NCBI GenBank assembly: GCA_003523945.1
Contig: DOFS01000137.1
Location: forward strand, 3,368 to 12,920
Source of the DNA: Nitrospiraceae bacterium
Lineage (GTDB): Bacteria > Nitrospirota > Nitrospiria > Nitrospirales > UBA8639
DNA length: 9,553 nucleotides
Direction: 5' to 3'
Part shown: piece by piece, positions 1 through 6,129 of the stretch
Position numbering within the stretch: the stretch's first letter is position 1
Layout of the letters: each line of letters opens with the position of its first letter
The notes under the pieces: generated by a model
Told to the model about the DNA's origin: nothing
The model's database searches: none
What the model saw: the letters and a program-made list of their open reading frames with translations, nothing else
Position numbers and translations under genes: made by a program

Positions 1-1
1 C

Positions 2-67
2 AACATGTTGGAAGATAACACCTTTTCCTTGATAGTCAAGAGTAGGAAAGAGGTGACCTCCATCTGA
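2..67 (+). CDS. possible C-terminal end of an upstream gene (partial)
   Basis: The frame entering at base 2 stays open for 21 codons and ends in TGA at 65-67, nine bases before the cupredoxin start codon. The other two plus-strand frames hit stops at once or within about 30 bases. The 21 visible residues end in KSRKEVTSI and carry no recognisable motif. Tight spacing and shared orientation suggest the tail of a gene in the same operon as the cupredoxin. The opposite strand over the same bases is also open but contains no start codon before an upstream stop, so a minus-strand gene start is less likely. The stretch is too short to identify and the call is tentative. Confidence 0.3.
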   Translation, partial: NMLEDNTFSLIVKSRKEVTSI

Positions 68-76
68 AAACCCGCT

Positions 77-547
77 ATGATATCCCTCTTGAGGAACCGG
101 TCATTTTTCATGGTGAGCTTTCCCGTAGATCATTATACACGATTGATTTTGGGATTTGCCGTGGTGATAGGCTATTGTAGTTTTCCCATAGGTCTCCATG
201 CTCAAACCACAGAGCCTTTATCGTCCCCTGCGCAGGAACCTGTTGGGCAACAGGTAAGTATCAGTATGGAAAGTTATGCTTTTACGCCATCCGAAGTGAT
301 GGTGGAAGTGGGTAAGCCGGTGATCCTTACCTTAAGGAATGAGTCCTTTTTAGTCCCCCATAATTTCCTGCTGGATGACCCCAATGGGATCCGTCTGATT
401 GACGCGGATATCCTCAGTGGCGACACCCAGGTCGTTACCCTGACGTTTACCGAACCTGGTATCTATCCTTTTTACTGCGATAAGCAACTTCTTTTTTTTC
501 CCACCCATCGTGAGCAAGGAATGGAAGGCCGTCTTTTCGTTCGCTAG
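77..547 (+). CDS. secreted cupredoxin-domain (type-1 copper) protein
   Basis: A 156-aa exported blue-copper-like protein, probably a periplasmic electron carrier or copper-binding protein. Residues about 22-43 form a hydrophobic signal segment ending in GLHAQ, a likely signal peptidase I site. The rest is a beta-rich domain of plastocyanin size. The expected type-1 copper ligands are visible: His95 in VPHNF, Cys134 in FYCDK, His144 and Met149 in THREQGMEG. The Cys-to-His distance is nine residues, longer than in plastocyanin (2), azurin (4) or rusticyanin (4), and the extra residues are hydrophobic (LLFFP). Residues 90-95 and 128-134 follow the usual cupredoxin pattern. Neither the ATG at 77 nor the in-frame ATG at 110 has a good ribosome binding site; starting at 110 would still keep the signal peptide. 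The stop lies 3 nt before the synthase gene, so the two are probably co-translated. The physiological partner is unknown. Confidence 0.82.
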   Translation: MISLLRNRSFFMVSFPVDHYTRLILGFAVVIGYCSFPIGLHAQTTEPLSSPAQEPVGQQVSISMESYAFTPSEVMVEVGKPVILTLRNESFLVPHNFLLDDPNGIRLIDADILSGDTQVVTLTFTEPGIYPFYCDKQLLFFPTHREQGMEGRLFVR

Positions 548-550
548 CCT

Positions 551-1594
551 ATGCGTCTGTCTCCATCGGATCAACATCTCCTCGGCGACGTGCTCAAGCG
601 GGTTTCCCGCTCATTTTATTTAACCCTCGCCATTCTCCCACGGGCGGTTCGATCGCAAATTGGTCTTGCCTATTTGCTGGCCAGGGCAGCAGATACAATC
701 GCCGATACGGGAGATTTAGATGATGCAGTCCGCTTGGAATGTTTACGCTATTTAAAGGGACAACTGTGGGGAAGTACTCCTGATTTGGCGCAGATAAAAA
801 AAATTCAGGGGCGAGTCCTCACCACACAATCCAATCCCGATGAGCGGCGGTTGTTGGAAGAATTGGAGGGTTGTTTCCATATTTACCAACAATTCAGTCC
901 AACCGACCGGGCTCAGATTGCGCAGGTCCTGTCGGTGTTGATTGCCGGAATGGAATTTGACCTGCACCAATTTCCCAAGCAAAAGGATGCGCCAACGGTT
1001 CGCGCCTTACAGGCAATTCACGATTTTGAATATTACACATACGCGGTTGCGGGATGCGTGGGAGAGTTTTGGACGAAAATGGTATGCAGCCATCTTCCAG
1101 GATTTCGAGGGTGGGATCAGGCCTGCATGATTCCCCTAGGCATTCGCTATGGGAAGGGGTTGCAGATGGTGAATATTCTTCGGGATTTGCCACGGGACTT
1201 GCGAAACGGGCGGTGTTACATCCCGACAGTCTTGCTGGATCAGGTGTCTCTGGTCCCCGATCAGCTTCTTGATGAATCCTCGACTCAGGTGTTTCGTCCC
1301 CTCTTCAGGAAATTGATTCAAGAGGCTCGGGATCATTTAGATCAAGGTTGGCGCTATACGATGGCCATCCCGTGCATGGAGATTCGCCTGCGCTTAGCCT
1401 GCATGTGGCCGATTTTGATTGGGATCCGTACCCTGCAGCAATTGTCTGTGTCTCCGCTTGTCCTGAGTCCGAACTCACCCATCAAAATTGCACGCAGCGA
1501 TGTCTATCAAATTGTGGCCTCCACTGGACTCACCGGTGGATGTGGTACTGTGGGTACGGCCTATTGGGGATATTGGAGGAAGCGAATTATCTAA
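551..1594 (+). CDS. squalene/phytoene synthase family protein, probably squalene synthase
   Basis: A 347-aa head-to-head prenyl synthase. Family members join two prenyl diphosphates (two farnesyl-PP to presqualene-PP and squalene, or two geranylgeranyl-PP to phytoene). Visible landmarks are SRSFYLT at 19-25, the first Asp-rich motif DTIAD at 48-52, the segment YTYAVAGCVGEFW at 162-174, and the second Asp-rich motif in LQMVNILRDLPRD, with D212 and D216. GRCYIP at 220-225 is also typical. Both magnesium-binding DxxxD motifs are intact, so the enzyme should be active. The length is above the roughly 280-aa HpnC/HpnD proteins and closer to one-step squalene synthases, which favours squalene for hopanoids or sterol-like lipids; phytoene cannot be excluded. 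No C-terminal membrane anchor is evident. The start codon is 3 nt after the cupredoxin stop and lacks a close Shine-Dalgarno sequence, suggesting translational coupling. Confidence 0.85.
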   Translation: MRLSPSDQHLLGDVLKRVSRSFYLTLAILPRAVRSQIGLAYLLARAADTIADTGDLDDAVRLECLRYLKGQLWGSTPDLAQIKKIQGRVLTTQSNPDERRLLEELEGCFHIYQQFSPTDRAQIAQVLSVLIAGMEFDLHQFPKQKDAPTVRALQAIHDFEYYTYAVAGCVGEFWTKMVCSHLPGFRGWDQACMIPLGIRYGKGLQMVNILRDLPRDLRNGRCYIPTVLLDQVSLVPDQLLDESSTQVFRPLFRKLIQEARDHLDQGWRYTMAIPCMEIRLRLACMWPILIGIRTLQQLSVSPLVLSPNSPIKIARSDVYQIVASTGLTGGCGTVGTAYWGYWRKRII

Positions 1595-1595
1595 C

Positions 1596-1823
1596 TTACT
1601 CTTGCTTCGGTGCGAGAAGTTTTTCGCCTTTGAGGAAGACGCCGTAAATGGCCTGGGTTGGACAGGCATCCAGGCAGAGTCGACACGATTCCATACATCG
1701 TGACGAATCGAACTTGTAGGGAGGGGTCGAGAGCCAGGCTCCCGTCGGACAAACTGGGATGCAGATCGCATTATGGGTGCAACGGTCCGGATGTCTGACC
1801 AAGTGGTCTCTTCTCACCATCAT
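1596..1823 (-). CDS. two-cluster bacterial-type ferredoxin, possibly 7Fe
   Basis: A small cytoplasmic iron-sulfur electron carrier of 75 aa from this start. Motif I reads CTHNAICIPVCP: cysteines at 15, 21 and 25, with Asn18 where the canonical CxxCxxCxxxCP has its second cysteine. Motif II reads CMESCRLCLDACP: cysteines at 43, 47, 50 and 54, with one extra residue between the first two. In this fold the first three cysteines of each motif ligate one cluster together with the last cysteine of the other motif, so one site has three cysteines. This predicts a [3Fe-4S] plus [4Fe-4S] protein, or a cluster with a non-cysteine ligand. The start at 1823 is chosen because AAGGAGT (1831-1837) sits at ideal spacing. 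An upstream in-frame ATG at 1874 overlaps the preceding stop as ATGA and would add 17 residues. The gene is last in a three-gene minus-strand run and ends one base from the convergent synthase. Confidence 0.8.
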   Translation of the reverse strand: MMVRRDHLVRHPDRCTHNAICIPVCPTGAWLSTPPYKFDSSRCMESCRLCLDACPTQAIYGVFLKGEKLLAPKQE

Positions 1824-1870
1824 AGGTTTCACTCCTTCAAAAAGGCCTTGAGAAAACATTTCAAGCATAT

Positions 1871-2305
1871 TCATTGTGATCGATCATTCTCCATGTCCCA
1901 TTGTTTGACTAATTCCTGAATGCGCGATTTGAGTTCAGGAATTCGTTCAAGATTGTTATCAATGGCATTCAAAATATTTTCCAACCTGGCCGTGCGTCCC
2001 AATTCCTGATCCAGGCGGGTCAGGTGATCATATTCGGTAAATGCACTGGCATGAATGGATTCAAGATGTGGACGAGCAGACTTGAGCCCCGCTGTGACCA
2101 TTTGCGGTTCATCATGAACGGGTGGTGTGACTACAAAACGGCCTTCAGATAACAATAGGACCTTATGTGGAGCATATCCCGGGATAGGGAGGACCTGATC
2201 GATGGTCGCTCCGATCCCCTGTTCCCAGGAAGCGAGCCATCCGGGAAAGGATTTTAAAAAAGCCACTTTGCGTTGGTTGGCTTTCCATTTTTCTTCATTG
2301 CCCAT
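1871..2305 (-). CDS. conserved-looking hypothetical protein between two ferredoxin genes
   Basis: A 144-aa soluble protein that I do not recognise. It has no signal peptide, no membrane segment and no cysteine. The N-terminal third is basic and aromatic (KSFPGWLASWEQG at 18-30). A central segment, VLLLSEGRFVVTPP at 49-62, looks like a beta hairpin. Residues about 82-138 are strongly helical and charged (LERIPELKSRIQELVKQW at 119-136), possibly coiled coil. The only ATG that fits is at 2305, with an in-frame stop 11 codons upstream; it has no clear ribosome binding site. The gene lies 77 nt after the [2Fe-2S] ferredoxin gene and its stop overlaps or closely precedes the next ferredoxin start. 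An accessory role in a small redox unit is an inference from position only. Confidence 0.72.
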   Translation of the reverse strand: MGNEEKWKANQRKVAFLKSFPGWLASWEQGIGATIDQVLPIPGYAPHKVLLLSEGRFVVTPPVHDEPQMVTAGLKSARPHLESIHASAFTEYDHLTRLDQELGRTARLENILNAIDNNLERIPELKSRIQELVKQWDMENDRSQ

Positions 2306-2382
2306 AAGATGAAGACCGTGCGGCAGATTGGGGTATCAGGAGTGTGAGACCTGTGGGCCCTTCTTCGCAAGAGGACAAGACA

Positions 2383-2727
2383 TCAGGAGTTGACAGTGGG
2401 CAGCGAGCCATTTTTTCCGGGCATCAGGAGCCGTTCGACAATTTCCCCTTTACCGATATGGCGCTCCATGATTTCGGTGACATCAGTTTCCTGGCCAACC
2501 CAATACCAGACGCCTTCGGGATAGATGACGACGCTTGGTCCATACTCACATTGGTCCAGACAGCCGGCTTTATTTGCCCGGACAATTCCTTTTAACCCTA
2601 ACCGCTCGACTTCCTTTTTGAAGAAAGCATGTAATCCGACAGAACCCAGGGCTGCGCAACACCCGCGGGGATCTCCTTTTGGCCGTTCATTAACACACAC
2701 GAAAATATGATGGGTAAATTTACTCAT
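2383..2727 (-). CDS. thioredoxin-like [2Fe-2S] ferredoxin
   Basis: A 114-aa cytoplasmic protein of the thioredoxin-like [2Fe-2S] ferredoxin family, which includes Aquifex Fd and the Azotobacter Shethna-type proteins and resembles the NuoE and HoxE C-terminal domains. The N-terminus HIFVCVNER is typical. The four expected ligands are Cys11 and Cys23 (in RGCCAA) and Cys56 and Cys60 (in AGCLDQCEYGP). WYWVGQETDVTEIMERHI at 74-91 matches the family's usual C-terminal strand and helix. The length is close to the usual 100-110 residues, plus a short tail. The start ATG has an AT-rich leader without a Shine-Dalgarno sequence. It is the first gene of the minus-strand ferredoxin run and is divergent from alanine dehydrogenase. 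The electron donor or acceptor cannot be told from the sequence. Confidence 0.88.
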   Translation of the reverse strand: MSKFTHHIFVCVNERPKGDPRGCCAALGSVGLHAFFKKEVERLGLKGIVRANKAGCLDQCEYGPSVVIYPEGVWYWVGQETDVTEIMERHIGKGEIVERLLMPGKNGSLPTVNS

Positions 2728-2787
2728 AATTTTTAAATTTGCATCAAAATGACCGAAAAAGAAAAGGGAAAATAAAAGGCCGATCTT

Positions 2788-2815
2788 ACCTGAGGGTTCA
2801 GGAACCTGTCCAGGT
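2788..2815. promoter_or_regulatory. nested inverted repeats in the divergent intergenic region
   Basis: ACCTG (2788-2792) pairs with CAGGT (2811-2815) and, inside it, GGTTC (2795-2799) pairs with GAACC (2802-2806) across only two bases. CCTG-TC-CAGG (2805-2814) forms a third overlapping dyad. The inner loop is too tight for a good RNA hairpin, so a protein-binding operator between the ferredoxin and alanine dehydrogenase promoters is the more natural reading. No regulator is identified. Confidence 0.25.
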
Positions 2816-2827
2816 CACCGGGGCATA

Positions 2828-2857
2828 TTGACGAGAGGACCCTTGGATTCATTGAAT
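2828..2857 (+). promoter_or_regulatory. candidate sigma-70 promoter for alanine dehydrogenase
   Basis: TTGACG (2828-2833, five of six matches to the -35 consensus) lies 18 bases before TTGAAT (2852-2857, four of six to the -10). Transcription would start near 2864, leaving a leader of about 65 nt before the ATG at 2929. This is a pattern match only. Confidence 0.3.
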
Positions 2858-2928
2858 AAAACGGATGGATTGATTCAACAGGATGCAGGCCGAATGCGGA
2901 ACTGCAAAGAGGCGAAGGGGTTTAAATT

Positions 2929-4041
2929 ATGGTGATTGGGGTCCCAAAAGAAATCAAGGATCATGAATTTCGTGTGGCGTTGACTCCTCATGGTGTGAAG
3001 GAATTATGTGGTCGCGGGCATCGGGTGGTGGTTCAAGAGGGAGCCGGGGAGGGTAGTGGTTTCGGGGATGACCTCTACCGGCAAGCCGGAGCCGTTCTGG
3101 TCCCAACAGCACAAGGCACCTATGAAGATGCGCACCTTATTGTGAAGGTGAAGGAGCCGCAGTCCGAAGAATGGTCTTATTTGAGAAAAGATCATGTTCT
3201 CTTTACCTACTTGCATTTGGCTGCCTCTAAAGCCTTGACGGAGGCCTTGCTAAGAATTGGGTGCGCGGCTATTGCTTACGAAACGACCGAAGATACCAAA
3301 GGGCAATTTCCGCTCTTGTATCCCATGAGTGAAATTGCCGGACAAATGTCTGTTCAAATTGGGGCACATTTTTTGGAAAAGCAACATGGAGGTTCCGGGG
3401 TAATGTTAGGTGGAGTGGCCGGAGTGCCTCCAGGAGAGGTCGTCGTTCTTGGATCGGGGGTTGTGGGTGCCTCAGCCGTGAAGATTGCATTGGGAATGGG
3501 AGCCAAGGTCACGGTGTTAAGTCTGGATATATGGCAACTACGCATGCTGGATGATCGCTATCCTGGTCGTCTCGTCACGGTGGCGTCCAACCAGTCAATG
3601 ATTCATCATTTTCTCACATGCGCGGATCTTGTCATTGGAGCCGTGTATCTCCCTGCGGCGCGGACACCCCGGTTGATCACGAGATCCATGCTTTCTGACA
3701 TGAAACCGGGATCAGTTCTTGTCGATGTTTCGGTTGATCAGGGTGGGTGCGCGGAGACGACTCGTCCGACCACGCATACCGATCCGGTCTATGCGGTTGA
3801 TGGGGTCTTGCATTATGCCGTCGCAAATATTCCAGGAATTGTACCGTATACCTCGACTTTAGCCTTGACCAACGCCACGCTACCTTTTATAGTCCAGCTT
3901 GTCGAAGAAGGGTTGGAGGGTTGCCTGCGAAATAATCCAGGCTTACGAAATGGATTGAGCGTGTTTCATGGACGTGTGACATGCCAGGCCGTTGCCGATG
4001 CCCATGGGTTGCCGTATGACCTTCTCCCTTTTTCGCAGTAG
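2929..4041 (+). CDS. ald: alanine dehydrogenase
   Basis: A 370-aa L-alanine dehydrogenase, catalysing reversible NAD-dependent deamination of alanine to pyruvate and ammonium in the cytoplasm. The length and residue numbering match characterised Ald proteins without gaps over the catalytic core. It begins with the family signature [16 protein letters not shown] (5-20). Substrate and catalytic residues are Arg15, Lys75 (VKVKEP), His96 (YLHLAA) and Asp270 (VDVSVDQGG); Ser134 lies in YPMSEIAG. The Rossmann glycine motif is VLGSGVVG (173-180). The residue after the second Rossmann strand, usually Asp (VLD), is Ser198 here (VLSLD), which could alter NAD versus NADP preference. The start is well supported by AAGGGG at 2915-2920, eight bases before the ATG. 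A tRNA gene follows 12 nt after the stop. Possible roles are ammonium assimilation or alanine catabolism; the sequence does not decide between them. Confidence 0.95.
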   Translation: MVIGVPKEIKDHEFRVALTPHGVKELCGRGHRVVVQEGAGEGSGFGDDLYRQAGAVLVPTAQGTYEDAHLIVKVKEPQSEEWSYLRKDHVLFTYLHLAASKALTEALLRIGCAAIAYETTEDTKGQFPLLYPMSEIAGQMSVQIGAHFLEKQHGGSGVMLGGVAGVPPGEVVVLGSGVVGASAVKIALGMGAKVTVLSLDIWQLRMLDDRYPGRLVTVASNQSMIHHFLTCADLVIGAVYLPAARTPRLITRSMLSDMKPGSVLVDVSVDQGGCAETTRPTTHTDPVYAVDGVLHYAVANIPGIVPYTSTLALTNATLPFIVQLVEEGLEGCLRNNPGLRNGLSVFHGRVTCQAVADAHGLPYDLLPFSQ

Positions 4042-4053
4042 GTTCGTAGTGAT

Positions 4054-4158
<105 letters not shown>

Positions 4159-4356
4159 CTCCTACAGTGGCTTCCTGCTTTTTACATATCCACCTACAGC
4201 GAGAATGTCTCAACCCAAGAAAACCAGGGAGGCCTTCGTCCTGCACAAATGGTTGCGACAATTTCTGGCAGGCGAGCTCTGAATGATTCACAAATGACCG
4301 GAAATGGTTGTATTGCACAGACAGAGTATCCGTCCCAAAGGAGATGAGTTCATTAA

Positions 4357-4977
4357 ATGGATAATTTAGGGTTCATTGCTGGAAGCGTTGGTCTGTGCAC
4401 CGCAATTGCGGCGCTATGGTCTGTTCGGCGACTCCATCGAGAGCTCTCACGCATGAAACGTGAGCAATATTATCTTGAGCAGAAAGTGAATGCGCTTCCA
4501 GGCAAGATTGAATCTGCGGTTGAGCCCTTGCGAATCCATGCGGCACAATTGGCCCGAGGCCAACACGTCTCCGAGACGTTGATTAGAAATGGTCAACTGT
4601 ATCACGAGATTTCGGGCTCCGATGCAGCCCAATGGCTGTTGGAACCTTCCTCTTCATCCAATGTCTTCGTGTTGGATGTCCGCACGAGTGCTGAGTACGC
4701 CAAACAGCGAATTCCTGGAGCAAAATTAATTCCGGTTGAAGATCTAGAAATACGATACCTGACAGAAGTTTCTCCTGGATTCGATAAAATCCTAGTGTAT
4801 TGTGCGGGAGGGGATCGGAGCCGACTTGCCTGCGATTTCCTGAGTCGACAGAATTATTCCAATATCTATCTTCTGAAAAATGGATTGCAGGGATGGCCGG
4901 GACCAGTGGAAGGGGACTCCTCAAATGGAGCCCTCATTCAGATTGCCTCTAAATCACGGGTTCCTTCCACCTCTTAG
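4357..4977 (+). CDS. membrane-anchored rhodanese-domain protein
   Basis: A 206-aa sulfurtransferase-like protein. Residues 5-22 form one hydrophobic N-terminal helix, followed by RRLHREL, which by the positive-inside rule suggests a cytoplasmic catalytic part. Residues about 24-56 look like a coiled coil. A single rhodanese domain spans about 80-184: VFVLDVRTSAEYAKQRIPGA at 103-122, then the active-site loop CAGGDRS with catalytic Cys149 and Arg154, then NIYLLKNGLQGW at 169-180. The intact CxxxxRS loop predicts transfer of sulfane sulfur through a Cys persulfide; the loop length favours a sulfurtransferase over an arsenate-reductase or phosphatase-like variant. AAGGAG (4338-4343) lies 13 bases before the ATG, slightly far. 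The gene is followed at 38 nt by a co-oriented unknown gene. Donor and acceptor are unknown. Confidence 0.87.
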   Translation: MDNLGFIAGSVGLCTAIAALWSVRRLHRELSRMKREQYYLEQKVNALPGKIESAVEPLRIHAAQLARGQHVSETLIRNGQLYHEISGSDAAQWLLEPSSSSNVFVLDVRTSAEYAKQRIPGAKLIPVEDLEIRYLTEVSPGFDKILVYCAGGDRSRLACDFLSRQNYSNIYLLKNGLQGWPGPVEGDSSNGALIQIASKSRVPSTS

Positions 4978-5015
4978 GATATCTTGCTCCGCTTTTTGCT
5001 TGAGGAACGCAAACT

Positions 5016-5423
5016 ATGCCATCAGATTTAATTGTCTTAAACGTAATGGGTCCGTATCGGGAGCCACGCGAGTCTGCCTTTTCCTATGATTATTCCGTTC
5101 AGCGTCCTGATTGGGCGACCCCACAGGGGGTCAGAGTGAAGGTCTCGATAGAACTGGAACTGGACTATTTGAAGAACTCGATCCTGGCCATCGAAGGTGG
5201 ATCGGTTGGCCAACAGCTTCGGATCAATCAAATCCTTTCGCGAGCGATTGCAGATAAAAAACTGGATATTGCCGACGCGGATGGATTGCTGGCTGATCGA
5301 CGGGATGTGATGGTGGGGGCATTTGCCGATGAACGTCTTCCTCTGTTTAGTTTACTTGATCAGTGGATGAAGACTGAACAGGCTGCTCTGAGAAAGTCTA
5401 TCCACGATCAGGTAGGCGTATGA
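5016..5423 (+). CDS. hypothetical protein downstream of the rhodanese gene
   Basis: A 135-aa protein that I do not recognise. It lacks cysteine, a signal peptide and membrane segments, so it is probably cytoplasmic. The N-terminal half is strand-rich (VRVKVSIELELDYLKNSILA at 39-58). The C-terminal half is helical and acidic (IADKKLDIADADGLLADRRD at 78-97), ending with a charged helix. A GAGG sequence ten bases before the ATG supports the start. It lies 38 nt after the rhodanese gene, so co-transcription is likely. A functional link to sulfur transfer is unproven. Confidence 0.75.
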   Translation: MPSDLIVLNVMGPYREPRESAFSYDYSVQRPDWATPQGVRVKVSIELELDYLKNSILAIEGGSVGQQLRINQILSRAIADKKLDIADADGLLADRRDVMVGAFADERLPLFSLLDQWMKTEQAALRKSIHDQVGV

Positions 5424-5444
5424 GATCAACGAGAGCTTGAAGAG

Positions 5445-5460
5445 ACCTGTCTCAACAGGT
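5445..5460. terminator. small hairpin between convergent genes, possible weak terminator
   Basis: ACCTGT (5445-5450) and ACAGGT (5455-5460) form a perfect six-bp stem with loop CTCA, midway between the convergent stops at 5423 and 5500. Neither strand has a clear T tract directly after it, so it may be only a structural or weak bidirectional terminator. Confidence 0.3.
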
Positions 5461-5499
5461 GGGAGGAGATCCTGTCCATCTAGCACACTTTTGGTAAAT

Positions 5500-6129
5500 C
5501 TAGAAAACGCGTTGATAGCGTTTTGAATATACACCGGTGTCGTCTTCGCCAAACCCTAAGGACGCATGTTCAGGGGTGTTTTTGTTGTACAGGTCAATGG
5601 CATAGTGCCCCCGAACATTTTCCATCGCCACTTCATAGGGGATGGAGCTGGGATAAAATTCCCCCGGTGCATGAGCCCCCCGGCCTAAGGCCTTTGCTGC
5701 CTCCGTCCCGCCGTTTTGTGCTTCCGAAAAAATATAGATATCGGCAATAGCGAGTTCACCGAGTTTGTCTCCCGGTGTGGTAGGAGGCAAGAGGGTGGCT
5801 AAAGAGTGATCCAGACGGGATTTTTGAAAATATTGCAACAGGGCGACCACCTGACTATCGGTTGTGGCCGGAGGAACCAGAATCGTGATGGCATTCATCT
5901 CTCCAACGGTTCCTGTGATTTCAAATGTTGGAATAAGGTCGGTTGATACGATGTTGTGAATGCCCACTGGAGCATTTGGCGTCGCGCCGGTTCCCTGATT
6001 TGGCATATTTTTCGATTTGGGGATGATTAGCGTGATAAACAGCCATAAGCCAAAAATGACGCCAAACACCACAATAAGGGGGTGAATACCTACCCGTCGG
6101 CCCTCTGTGGGTTCTTCCCCGTCGCTCAC
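5500..6129 (-). CDS. hypothetical single-pass membrane protein coupled to mazG
   Basis: A 209-aa protein of unknown function. It has a short charged N-terminus, one membrane helix at about 15-37 (GIHPLIVVFGVIFGLWLFIT, 14-33), a low-complexity Pro/Asn/Gly linker (41-56) and a C-terminal domain of about 150 residues that would face the periplasm. That domain starts FEITGTVGEMNAITILVPP (69-87) and ends in GVYSKRYQRVF; I do not recognise its fold. It has no cysteine. The start is GTG at 6129, which overlaps the mazG stop as GTGA and is preceded by AAAGGAG seven bases upstream. A longer frame with an ATG at 6201 exists but would overlap mazG by 76 nt and lacks comparable support. The arrangement indicates translational coupling to mazG. 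Confidence 0.78.
   Translation of the reverse strand: MSDGEEPTEGRRVGIHPLIVVFGVIFGLWLFITLIIPKSKNMPNQGTGATPNAPVGIHNIVSTDLIPTFEITGTVGEMNAITILVPPATTDSQVVALLQYFQKSRLDHSLATLLPPTTPGDKLGELAIADIYIFSEAQNGGTEAAKALGRGAHAPGEFYPSSIPYEVAMENVRGHYAIDLYNKNTPEHASLGFGEDDTGVYSKRYQRVF

Noticed and set aside
1..97. Open minus-strand frame at the window start with a protein-like look
   Set aside because: It has an in-frame stop near 95 and no start codon between that stop and the window edge, so it cannot be supported as a gene start.
3004..3545. Minus-strand open frames inside ald
   Set aside because: The plus-strand Ald protein has every family motif in place; the antisense frames show no domain or ribosome binding site.
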